Assembly: GCF_026914265.1 (NCBI RefSeq)
Contig: NC_069136.1
Span: forward strand, 52,631,381 to 52,695,380
DNA: 64,000 nt
Source: Mya arenaria
Lineage: Eukaryota > Mollusca > Bivalvia > Myida > Myidae
Reading direction: 5' to 3'
The position numbers and the translations under genes are program-made. Positions within the stretch are counted from its first letter, which is position 1. The number at the start of each line of letters is the position of its first letter. The notes under the pieces were generated by a model, which saw only the letters and a program-made list of their open reading frames with translations, had not been told where the DNA came from and ran no database searches. Below are positions 12,601 to 22,100 of this stretch, in pieces.

Positions 12601-15062
12601 TTATGATTAGCTGTTTGGTTTAAAAATGAGTTGTTTGTACTCAAACAAAAAAAATACTCAAAAATACAAAAAATCAATATCAATCCATAGTGACTCGAAA
12701 TGAAACCTATGCTTATCACTTATCATTGTATGGTACTTTGAACCCAAAGGTACAAATGACTGGGCGAAGAAAACATTAAAAGATCATGAAAAGGATAAGA
12801 GATCTCATGTCTACACAAGGGAACAACTAGAACGGGGGAAAACCCACGACCCTCTGTGGAACGCGGCTCAGGTAATATTTCTACAAGATGAGGGACTGTT
12901 TACTTGTAAATCAATACATGTAACTATCTGCTGTGGTGCTCAGGGCAAAACTGCTCTTTTTTCAGAATAAATTAATGCAAATTAAAGGCTTTTTATGTCC
13001 ACTGAAAAGCATTGTAGACACAGAGATTACGTTTTTCAGCAGTATTGGCAGCTTCATGCTTTGGTTTCTGATTGGTAACTTTTGAAAGACTTGGTGTAGA
13101 GTCTTCATACTTGGTATGCACATTGGTCATGGTCAGTAGATGACACCAATTGATGTTTGGATCAATCAGTAAAAGATCATTGTCATATGGACTTCAAATT
13201 GATGGGCGCCCTGAGGGGTGATACGTCCTATTCACAGCATTTTAGTTAACCTTACCTAAATGTCCACCAAAAGGCATCCTCTCCTTTGATTTTTTTTTAA
13301 ATCATGATTCTATGAAGTTTTTCACAATTGTTTAAGTGGCCTATGGTAATTTCTCTACCTAACATAGTTTGTTTTCCCCTAAATGGAAGACTAGGTCCTT
13401 TTCTATTTACCATTTGAAATCTGTATAATCATAGCTTATTGATACTTTCAATGATGTCGTTTTCTCTCTCAGAACCAGATGGTGAACGAAGGCAAGATGC
13501 ACGGCTTCCTGCGTATGTACTGGGCCAAGAAAATACTTGAGTGGACATCCAGCCCTGGGGAGGCACTTGAGGTCTCCATATACCTGAACGATAAATACAG
13601 TCTGGATGGAAGGGACCCTAACGGATATGTTGGTAAGTCATCTTAGGTTTATGTTAGCTTGATTTAAAAAAACAAGAACAAAAAGCGTGGTACTGTAATA
13701 CCTTTTGAGTCAGCATCAGTAGTTTTGTCCAAAAAAATCAAAAATTGCCAAGTCTAAACAAACTTAAAATATTTTACAAAAATGCGCATGTATAGCTGGC
13801 GGAAATAATGGTCAGGTTGTGGCCAGTAGCCTACTGTAGCAAAATCACAAGCCTTGGTATCTACCGGTACTTGTAGTGTTGTTGTTTTTATTGCATTGAT
13901 TCAAGCTTGTGATGTAGCAGTTATTGAAGTAATTCCAAAAGAGGATTTTTATTGCTACATGTATAATAGTCTCTTCCTCCAGACATGTTTATTATTTAAT
14001 ATTAAGTAAGCACAAATTGTAATTTGTATTCTTGCAAATTGTAATTCGTATTCTTGCTTATTTAATTCTTATCCCTGCAAATTGTCATTCTTATTCTTGC
14101 AAACTGTAATTCATATTCTTGCAAATTGTAATTTGAATTACCCGGTATTTCAAATTGTAATTCGTATTCTTGCAATTTGTAATTCGTTTTCTTGCAAATT
14201 GTAATTTTTATTCTTGCAAATTGTATTTCATATATCTTGATCTTCATTGATTGACAATGATATTAAAACTAACCTGGGTTTGGGTTGTTAATGAAATAGG
14301 AAATGCATTGTCACAGCGTTGGTTTCGTTGTGGCTGATGTTGTGATGCAAAATCTTTAATAAGTTGAGATTGAAAAGATGTCCACCTCTCAGCAAGCTGT
14401 TTAGGGTTTGACCACCACCAGGTATACTTTCTAATGGCCTTCCCAAAGGACACATGTACTGTTTCTATGCAGGAAACAGACTCCAGAGCTTTCAGCTATC
14501 TTTACAGTCGAGCTAAAATAAATTTGTTTAAACCAAAATCTCATATGCTGGCAATTATTTGTTCATATTCATGTAACTTACGTATTTGAAAATAAAATTC
14601 CTCTGACAATGAAGGTAAGCATTGAAGTTAAAAGTAAATACTACATAATGCTACGTTATGCCTTTCTATAATGTTGTCCATAGTTTATGCTAATGAACAA
14701 TATGTCTCAGTGAAGATAAACATTGAAGTTAATTGTAAATAATGAATGTTATGTCTTAGTATAATCTTGTCCATAGTTTATAATGGTAAATGATAGGGCT
14801 GTCTATAATGTAGTCCATATTTTATACAAATGAATGATGTGTCTGTGTATATCGTCAATACATCTTACATAGCAATGAATACAACTGTCCCATCTCTTAT
14901 ACTGCAGGTTGTATGTGGTCAGTGTGCGGTATTCATGACCAGGGTTGGAAGGAGCGGCCCGTGTTTGGGAAGATTCGCTACATGAACTATGAAGGGTGTA
15001 AACGCAAGTTTGACGTCACAAGCTTTGAGATGAAGCATTGTAAACAGGCCATCAGCAAGTGA
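6668..15062 (+). CDS. phr: Class II CPD photolyase (deoxyribodipyrimidine photo-lyase)
   Basis: A light-driven FAD enzyme that splits cyclobutane pyrimidine dimers. Coding exons: 6668-6736, 7905-8106, 8242-8387, 10297-10479, 10942-11097, 11630-11828, 12123-12275, 12750-12871, 13473-13632, 14908-15062. Total 1545 bp, 514 aa, all junctions GT-AG and in frame. The N-terminal photolyase domain begins with [11 protein letters not shown] (about residues 77-87). Class II hallmarks follow: SPWIHFGQISAQR (about 313-325), [13 protein letters not shown] (about 346-358), [12 protein letters not shown] (371-382), HDPLWNAAQ and [18 protein letters not shown], then the FAD-domain end [17 protein letters not shown] and [18 protein letters not shown]. 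The lysine-rich leader (KAQKRK) could be a nuclear signal. Two adjacent ATGs (6668, 6671) are possible starts. The frame is open upstream to 6449, so a longer N-terminus is possible. Introns 4 and 5 hold tandem copies of neighbouring exons. These class II motifs argue against a 6-4 photolyase or cryptochrome. Confidence 0.95.
6847..7569. mobile_element. MITE with imperfect ~90-bp TIRs in photolyase intron 1
   Basis: The left end TACTGTGAAATCATTTATAT is matched, inverted, by the right end TACTGTGAAATCATTAATAT. The similarity continues through TTCGTGG, GTTTTC and TTGAATTCGTG blocks for about 90 bp. The terminal TA dinucleotides suit a Tc1/mariner-type TA target duplication. The 104-codon minus-strand open stretch inside (7202-7516) has no transposase features, so the element is non-autonomous. 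Confidence 0.75.
8877..9655. mobile_element. Bivalve pearl/HINE-like element with four 145-bp tandem core units
   Basis: The element opens with TTTTTATGCCCCCTTTTG, passes through a (GGTC)n microsatellite at about 8926-8965, and then has tandem core units starting at 8976, 9121, 9266 and 9411. These are exactly 145 bp apart, with a truncated fifth start at 9556. Each unit begins GGTTTCCGATCAATAACTTG and contains GGTCAAAGGTCAAGGTCAGT. It closes with AAGGGGGCATAAATG, the inverse of its opening, and a CATCTCTTGTTT tail. Subterminal inverted repeats plus a microsatellite and a tandem core describe the pearl/HINE (Helitron-related) elements known in bivalves. The family name is inferred from architecture. 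It sits in photolyase intron 3. Confidence 0.75.
9895..10250 (-). repeat. SINE-like repeat, copy 1
   Basis: This stretch shares an ordered series of blocks with 21715-22050: AATAACTGATGAGGCAGTTTCATT-type, CAAGG, a GAAAAA block, GGGTTA(C/T)TGAA, GCATATTC, AACAAGATTTTGTC-type and GTCAATT/CACTTT. The second copy preserves a minus-strand B-box-like GTTTGATTCC. It lies in photolyase intron 3 immediately before exon 4. The open reading stretch at 9961-10143 belongs to this repeat. Confidence 0.5.
10642..10740 (+). pseudogene. Tandem copy A of photolyase exon 5 (pseudo-exon)
   Basis: After an acceptor-like TTTCATAG the reading [20 protein letters not shown] matches true exon 5 ([19 protein letters not shown]). 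The match then decays ([10 protein letters not shown]), and the C-terminal half and donor of exon 5 are missing. It starts exactly 150 bp before copy B and 300 bp before the real exon. It is probably not used, because exon 5 alone keeps the family sequence to its end and a phase-0 donor. Confidence 0.8.
10792..10885 (+). pseudogene. Tandem copy B of photolyase exon 5 (pseudo-exon)
   Basis: After an intact acceptor (AAATTTCAG) the sequence reads [20 protein letters not shown] and then [11 protein letters not shown], closely matching exon 5 ([14 protein letters not shown]). The expected TEFPPV region and donor are replaced by intron-like sequence with an in-frame stop near 10909. It lies 150 bp from both copy A and exon 5. 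Because the acceptor survives it could act as a poison exon or decoy, but that is inference. Confidence 0.8.
11137..11220 (+). pseudogene. Degenerate copy of the 3' half of photolyase exon 5
   Basis: Downstream of exon 5 the translation YNQLSVIEF, then [11 protein letters not shown], mirrors exon 5's [11 protein letters not shown] and [11 protein letters not shown]. Its GGCCAAG (11208-11214) is 117 bp after the true exon end (11091-11097). The donor GGTCAG of the true exon is replaced by TCAAGT, so the copy cannot splice in the same way. Confidence 0.65.
11501..11565 (+). pseudogene. Partial upstream copy of photolyase exon 6
   Basis: After TATATTTTAG the reading [17 protein letters not shown] parallels true exon 6 ([17 protein letters not shown], starting at 11630 after CATTTTAG). 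The offset is 129 bp. Similarity ends after about 60 bp (SCKGG), and no donor matches. Acceptor and start of exon are kept, the rest is lost. Confidence 0.7.
12341..12595 (-). mobile_element. tRNA-derived SINE in photolyase intron 7
   Basis: The minus strand reads GTCCAGTAAGCGCAGTGGAA (A-box-like GCGCAGTGG) and, about 35 bp on, CCAAGGTTTGATTCCCAGTC (B-box-like GGTTTGATTCC), followed by a non-tRNA body towards 12341. A and B boxes at tRNA spacing plus an unrelated body define a SINE rather than a tRNA gene. The 74-codon open stretch in it is not a gene. Confidence 0.6.
13020..13200. repeat. Diverged fragment related to the 145-bp core repeat
   Basis: The order TTGGTTTCTGATTGGTAACT, TCTTCATACTTGGTATGCAC, ATTGGTCATGGTCAGTAGATGA-type blocks follows the core unit of the element at 8877-9655, at lower similarity. 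It lies in photolyase intron 8. Confidence 0.5.
14012..14225. repeat. 22-bp tandem repeat (minisatellite)
   Basis: About nine degenerate units of GCAAATTGTAATTCGTATTC plus TT, with variants (TTCATATT, TTTTTATT), stand head to tail in photolyase intron 9. The region is flanked by AT-rich unique sequence. It encodes nothing: the minus-strand translation is a low-complexity repeat of the same peptide. Confidence 0.85.
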
Positions 15063-15270
15063 GGGGGTTAATATGGTGACAGAATCAAAGACAGTGGTCA
15101 AAGTCATGTGTTCAAGATTCTAGATGGTCTGTGAATTATTGTTGTTGAAGTATCTACCCTTGGAAGATGAAGAAAATTAGTAGTACAATTTCATTGTCGG
15201 TGTTGTGTACAGGTGTATGCGAATGATTTCCAGTAGCAGGACTTTGTCAGGAAGTCTCAGAGAATGTATG

Positions 15271-15450
15271 TACAGTCAAACCCCGTTGGCTTGAATTCCC
15301 ATGTACTGGGGAAAACACATTGAGTCTAAAAAAATTTCAAGCCAAGCGGGAATTCTTACATTTAGTATAAAAATATCGGTCCTTTACATCTAGTTCAAGC
15401 CAGCGAGGTATTCCAGCCAAGCGAGTTCGAGCCAACGGGTATCGACTGTG
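15271..15450. mobile_element. MITE, ACAGTC...GACTGT family, copy 1
   Basis: The left end TACAGTCAAACCCCGTTGGC and the right end ending in GAGCCAACGGGTATCGACTG are inverted copies of each other. Internal blocks CAAGCC, AAGCGGG, TTACATCTAGTT and AAGCGAGTTCGAGCC are shared with the copy at 22884-23051. It lies just beyond the photolyase stop codon, probably within the 3' UTR. Confidence 0.75.
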
Positions 15451-16874
15451 TGTTATAAACTATGGAACGAAAGAGAAAGGCTAAGTTTGCCTTTGGTACT
15501 GAAACAGGTATGGTCTTCTTCAGGTCCCTTAAGTGTTCAAATATTTTTTTTGTATTATCGGGATACTGAGATTTATATGTGGAAGCAGCTTTCACTAGTA
15601 TATTTTGATAATGCAGTCGAAACTGGCTATGTTGAACTCTGTAATCTGGATGATACGGTTATGTCAAACATTTATTTTTTTTCGAATATTTTGGGCTTAG
15701 TTAGACATGTTTTGCACTTCGGTAATAATGCATTTTTCTTTTAAATAGTCTGTTTTAAATGTGTGTTTGACTATACATTGTTGCTTTTTTCAATTGATAT
15801 TTAATTTTTGAGTTTAAATTGATTTGATTCATTGTTTGTGACAAAATACAAGTTCACTACTGATCTCTATGTTTATAAACATCCTGGTCTTATACCATAC
15901 TTTGTTTAAATGATTGTTACAGCCGGACTGTTAAACTGCTATCCATATGGATGTTTTTTTTTAAGCAATCAAAATTATAGATCATTTTTACTTATCACTT
16001 CTGCATCTTGCCTACATTGTATCTATGTTGCAATGTTTTTGTGTTCATGTAAATTTAAAGTAATATGTATTTCTTGTACAGCATTTTTGCTTGTGAAATA
16101 TATGTTTCATAAGCACTCTGTTATATAATAATTCTGTTATATCTGCAAAAAATATCAGTTTCGGTTTTTGAAATTGAATCAACCTTAGGACAGCTCTTTT
16201 ATAAGCTTATACATGTTTTTACATTATTTTCAATCGGAAATACTTTATATATGGTATACATTCATGCTTTCACTGTATTTTTACATTCATAATTAGTTCT
16301 CCACAAATATGTTCTTTAACAGTAAAGAAGGTGTCTTAATTTTCTAAATATTGGGGCGAGAAATCACTTGACTTCAAAGTTGTTCTTACATGGGTCTTGT
16401 AGAGGCTAAGAAATATTTTCATATCTTTTCTGTCAAAAAAGTTATTTAGAAATTAAAGTCACTTATTTGTTTGTTTACATCGGTTGTGACCCATATGAGA
16501 ACCCCTTTGTATTCACATGATTCCACACCCTGAATATGTTCAGTATAAAAGTTGTAGAAATTTAAAGTGTTGTCCTGGAGTGTTTCCACAGTCATGTGAC
16601 TGGAATCTTTACCTCAGACTACCCACTACCTGAGCTCAGGGTGTTAGGGGAATCTATCCTAAGGTTAAAATTCACAAATCAAATACTTTTGCTTTACAAT
16701 TTTTTTATAAAAATTGAAATTTACGCTGTTAGCGATATATATTGCTATGAGACATAACATTTTTAAAGTCTTGTTGATACATACGCACCCTACAACTTAT
16801 ACCTCAAATATTCTTTTAAATCTATTAAGAGAACAATGTTCATGTCATTTCGTATTGAAATCATTAGAGATATA
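15451..16874. other. Photolyase 3' flank, no further gene recognised
   Basis: AT-rich sequence with several short open stretches (for example 15448-15744 and 15910-16128) that show hydrophobic low-complexity translation and no family similarity. The photolyase poly(A) site must lie here or further on, and no single signal stands out among the many AT-rich hexamers. Confidence 0.4.
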
Positions 16875-17566
16875 ATTATACCCCCACCATGTAGTTTTGT
16901 TGGCTATATAGGAATTATCTTGTCCAGTCTGTCCATCCGTCCGTCCGTCCTGGGACATGGGGACTTCTTTTCTCCATTACTTCATATATTTTTGAGATAC
17001 CGGTATTGACTTCTAATTTCATATAAAGATATATCTCATTGAGGAGAAGTTCAGTGCACATGAACCATAACTCTGGCTGCTGTGGGTTTTTTTAGTTATT
17101 GCCCTTAGATAGTTTGCATACTTATTTTTTTTCCGGAGCATATCTTAAAAATTCATTGAGGTATTGACTTCAACTTTATATACAGATAGATCATATTAAG
17201 GAGAAGAGCAGGGCACAGGAACCATAACTCTTGGTGCAGGTTGGCAGTCTGTGGCTGCCCTTCTTATACTTACTTCCCTGCTTTACTTTATTTTTTTGAG
17301 GTATTGACTTCCAACTATACAAAAGAATCATTATTTTGTATTTGGTCAACACAATATTGTTTTAAAAACTAAAGAAAAAAAATTCATTTCCTTTTTCCCT
17401 GATGTTATAGTCCGTATTTCAATATATTAGGACCATTTCCTTAATTGATGCCTTCTTACCGACATAGGGTATTCAATGAGCATACATCACACCAAGTGGT
17501 ACTTCTTATTACAAGAAGGTAGTGTAGTGTGGATATAAATCACATCCAGTGATAGCTCTAGTTTTT
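16875..17566. mobile_element. HINE/Helitron-like non-autonomous element
   Basis: It opens with TATACCCCCACCATGTAG, has a short (GTCC)n tract near 16935 and two to three diverged copies of a block with TTGAGGTATTGACTTC (near 16990, 17155 and 17295). It closes with a small stem (TGGAT/ATCCA around 17530-17548) and GTGATAGCTCTAG followed by T. A short hairpin upstream of CTAG and a T is the 3' end expected for Helitrons and HINEs. It lies between the photolyase and CCDC39 3' ends. Confidence 0.55.
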
Positions 17567-17814
17567 AATGATAAAAAAGTTGTTTTCTCAATTTAAGTGA
17601 ACATTCTTTACACATGATTTGACTTCTAATGATATTACCTTGATACATCGAGCCAGTAAATAGTTTATAGGAATTTGTGCATGAATCCATTTTCATAACA
17701 AAACATGGAATTTACATGTGTACCTCATGTTTTTACTATATTCTTGTTTTATAAAATTTTGTAAAATAAATATTGATGAAAGATTTGTTTTCGCCTAATT
17801 GTTTATTTAGCTCA

Positions 17815-18220
17815 GCAGGCTCAACTGACGCTGGCTCTAAGAGCTGTTTAGCTATACATGCTCAACTGACGCCGACTGTAAGAGCTGTTTAGCTATACAT
17901 GCTTAACTGACGCCGACTGTAAGAGCTGTTTAGCTATACACGCTCAACTGACGCCGACTGTAAGAGCTGTTTAGCTATCCACGCTCAACTGACGCCGACT
18001 AGAGCTGTTAACTATACACGCTCAACTGACGCCGACTGTAAGAGCTGTTTAGCTATACACGCTCAACTGACGCCGACTGTAAGCGCTGTTTAGCAATACA
18101 CGCTCAACTGACGCCGACTGTAAGAGCTGTTAGGCCTTAAACGTTCAACTGACACCGACTGTAAGAGCTGTTTGGCTTTAAACGTTCAACTGATGCTGGC
18201 TCTAAGAGCTTAGTACTTAG
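17815..18220. repeat. 41-bp minisatellite, about nine to ten units
   Basis: Units of the form GCTCAACTGACGCCGACTGT then AAGAGCTGTTTAGCTATACAC follow head to tail. Central units are nearly identical and the edges (GCTGGCTCTAAG, TTAAACGTTC) diverge. It is intergenic, between the convergent photolyase and CCDC39 genes, and no coding frame is kept. Confidence 0.9.
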
Positions 18221-19129
18221 TGCGGTTTGGCTTTAACCTGGGACTAATATATCTAGTACTTCCTACTCCAACTGAAGCACTGAAATAACACTGGCTCTGC
18301 AAATTATAACAACGTGGAGAATCTCTTTCAAATGATTTATTAAAGTTGTGACTTCACAAATTGATATAAAATAACAAGTACTCAGCATTTTGCAAACAAC
18401 ATTTACCCAAACATTTGCTCAAGTAAATTATTAAAATATAATTGTACTTAAATAAATACATGTCCATCATCTCCTACTATATTATTGTATATAAACCTAT
18501 TTCTTGAAGAAAAAAAAATACTGCAAGCATTATTTTACATGTTCATAGTCACTCAGCAAATAAGTACCTTTCAAATAATACCAAAATTGTATGGGGTCAC
18601 CAGTCCTCAGAATTTAACGAGAACTAGTTTATTTGTGGTTCAGATTCCTTAAGTAATTGGCAGTTAACAACACAGTAAAATACAAAATATACATGCCATT
18701 AAAATGACAAAAAGCAAATATCACAGAAACATATATAAATAAGTCTAGTTAAGACTCTAATTTTACCTAAAATGCAATATAAATAACAGAATTTGATAAT
18801 TTATTCAGCCAAAAAATATATTCTTGGCACAAAAACCATTGATAACAGTTATCTAGTAGCTAAAATTTTCTAATTTAGGACAAGCAACAAGCAGTACTTA
18901 ATACTGCCTTGATTTATTAACATATATTTATGGAAACCTTTTGAATAAAGGCATTTTTCAGTTTGCATATAATGTTTCTAATATAAGATATTGAAATAAA
19001 ACAATAAATATATTTTTGTCAAAATAATTGTATCTGGGCAGGTGCTTGTTAGGGTTAATCGGATTATCACCACCCACTGTCTCTGCTCCGATTGGACAGG
19101 TGCTTGTAAGATGTCAATCAAAGTCCAAA
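18221..19129. other. CCDC39 3' flank
   Basis: AT-rich, non-coding sequence downstream of the CCDC39 stop on the minus strand. TTTATT hexamers near 18795 and 18912 are candidate minus-strand poly(A) signals (AATAAA), but the composition makes chance matches likely. Confidence 0.35.
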
Positions 19130-22100
19130 TTATCTCCGCCCACTTGCTCCACTCCGCCCACTTCTCACTGAACTCATTGAACTGGAACTACGAGAGCTTC
19201 CAGGGGACTGAACTCCTGGAAAAATCAATCAAGTATTGCAATAAACAAGAGCACCAAGGATGTATGTTATTACTCATCTGTTTCTCTTAGTCAATCAAGA
19301 GGCATATCTCAAAACACATTTAGCCAGAGTGATGGGACATGGTATCCTTATTTTCAACATGTATACCAAGTTTCAAGTCTGTTAACTTTATAACCATGTG
19401 AAAATGTCCAGGGAATCATTCTTATATTGAAAAAGTATATTTTTTTACTTTGATTTGGATTTTACATAAACATTCATATTAGTTCTCCAAACATTCAATA
19501 ATAGATTACTTTTTAAATCAAACACATGAGTCCTAATAAAAGTAAGGTGTTTAAAATCAAAGTGACATACCCCCAAAGTCAGCCCCAATCTGGGCTCTGC
19601 CAAGAGCACTGCCTGTGGGTGACTTCATGGTAGATGCACTGCTGCGCACAGAGGACAGGCTGCTACGCGCACTGCCTGGCTGTCTACCACCACCTGTGGC
19701 CAATGTTGGGAGGTTGGCCTGAAAGAGAATATTGGTGTTATATTACACACATGCTAAGGAGTGATGCGATTTTACATCAATGCTATCAAATATCCATCTT
19801 TTCTCAGAAAGTTGCCTCCCCAATCTTGTAAATAGTTCCAAAAGGGGCAAAGTTCAGCCAGGTTGGTGTTACCTTCTATTTCTTATATAACATACTATCA
19901 CAAAGGGGGGTAACTTACCTGTGCAAAGTACATGAGTACAGCCTCAGCAAGGTCAGGATGAACCTGAGTTGCCTCCCTTATCTTATACATATCTATAAAA
20001 CGGGGCAAAGTTCAGCCAGGCCTGCATTATGCACCAGTCAATTGTAACCACCCCCTCCCCAGGTCTGGTGAATAGCGGGGACTTTGACTTTCGGTCCAGC
20101 CAAGCCCGCGTAAGATCCGTGCCCTGCAGGGACGAACTGATGGTAAAATCCACATCAATTGCCCCTGCACCCCAGGGACTCTAGGTAAGGCCCATTCCCT
20201 GCTATATTTTGCACAAAGACAAAACCACCGCATTCACCCGGCACTGCGGGGCCACCGGAAAGGTAAAAACATAGCCCATTTCCCCGGCTATCCCTGGTAT
20301 ACCCACGGACCTGGTGGGCCTGTGGTTACAATTGACTGGTGCATTACCTTTATATCATAAATTACACACTATTACAAAGGGGGGTAACTTACCTGAGCAA
20401 AGTACATGGTTACAGCCTCAGCCAGGTCAGGGTGAACCTGAGTTGCTTCCCCTATCTGCTGCATGGCATTTTTGTTGAATTCTCTTAGCTCACGTACAGA
20501 GAAATCTTTCTGTAAAGTTAACAAAAAATCACTTTAAAAAGCTTTCATCACTTGTACATGTTCAACCAAGAACCTGATATCAATAAATAAGCATTGCACA
20601 TGTTATCTGTGGTCTTCCCAAAGAAATTTATACCATGAAATAATTTATTTTCACAGGTTTTATTTTTTGTGAATTCTTGATTCAGGCTTCTTTCGCAAGG
20701 TCTTAAATTTGAGTAGGTAGAACTTCATTATCCTAATAGTTATGTATATATAGAGCAAAACACAATACAAACTGGAAATGTGTAAATAATATTCAATGGA
20801 AAAAGATTTTACATTTAAAAAAACTTATCCTGTTTATAAAACAAACCATCATAAAACAAGAGAGTATTTACAAATAAAGCGCTGGTACAATGACACTAAC
20901 CTCCTCTGGTGTTTCCCCCTTGCTCTTCTTGGCAGATCTCAGTTCCCTTGCATACCTCAGATTCTGTTAAACAAACATTTCATTTTTTCCAATCAATGAT
21001 ATTTTATCATATTCTGTGAAACAATGAATAATAGTAACTTTCTCTGACAGAGGTGAAAACAATTTAGTAGAACATTTAATAACACTCTTAATTAAAAGGA
21101 ATTAAAAAAAAATAACAGGTGATTGTAACATGAAATATCTTGTCTCACACTTTCCAAAAATTGACCTTAAGAACTGGGCCAGTATTTATAAAACATCGTT
21201 AGTCATTTCTTAACTTAAGTCGAATTTTTAAAATTTTCATAGTCAAATTTATATTAATTAAAGAAAGGTATAAGGGAATAAAAGCATGTTTATTAAATAA
21301 AATCAATAAAAAATAAACCATTTCAGATAGTATGAAGCTTTTATATCAAATAACCATTGAAATTCTTAACTTAGGAAAATGACTTAAGTTAGGCAATGAG
21401 TTAAAATGTTTTATGATTACTGGTCCAGATAAAATGCTGTTGTATACATGTACAGTAATTCCATTGCTTCAGTCATCACAGCCATACCTGTTTTGTGACC
21501 CTTTCCAGCTTGGCCCTCTGGTCATCCAGTTCCTTCTGTAGCTGAAGAATCTTGTTCTGAAAACAGCATTTTTTCAAACCTAAGGCATTGGTCTCAAGAG
21601 TAAATGACAATGAGATGAGTTTCTGCAGGTGAGACACAGACTTTATTAACCATGGCATGATAAACATTGTACCAACAACACATATCGTTTGACACCCATG
21701 TTACACTACTACACTATGCTTCTTTTTGTGCCGTTGGCGATTTGGCTAGGAAAATCCCGTAATCAAGAATAAGTAATGAGGCAGTTTCATTGGTTCCCCA
21801 AGGTACCAGATGCTTTCCAGTTGAAAAATATTCTGGCAAAGCTGGAATCAAACTGGGTCTGCCTTTTCAATACAATAAATTTCGACAGCAGTATAGACCA
21901 GTTGGCCATAGGGGTTACTGAATAATATTTGAATAATATTTAGTTTTAACATTCAAATTCATTGGTGTCTGTCCTGGCTCATGCATATTCTTTAAAACAA
22001 GATTTTGTCAGTCAATTGTCCCGCGACATTTATGAAGTATAATTGAATTAAGTACCGTACCATGGTTGCTGATGATGGCACACACGATTACAACAGCGAA

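Noticed and set aside
20027..20233. 68-codon minus-strand frame
   Set aside because: It lies inside the Harbinger-like MITE and reflects that element's GC-rich interior.
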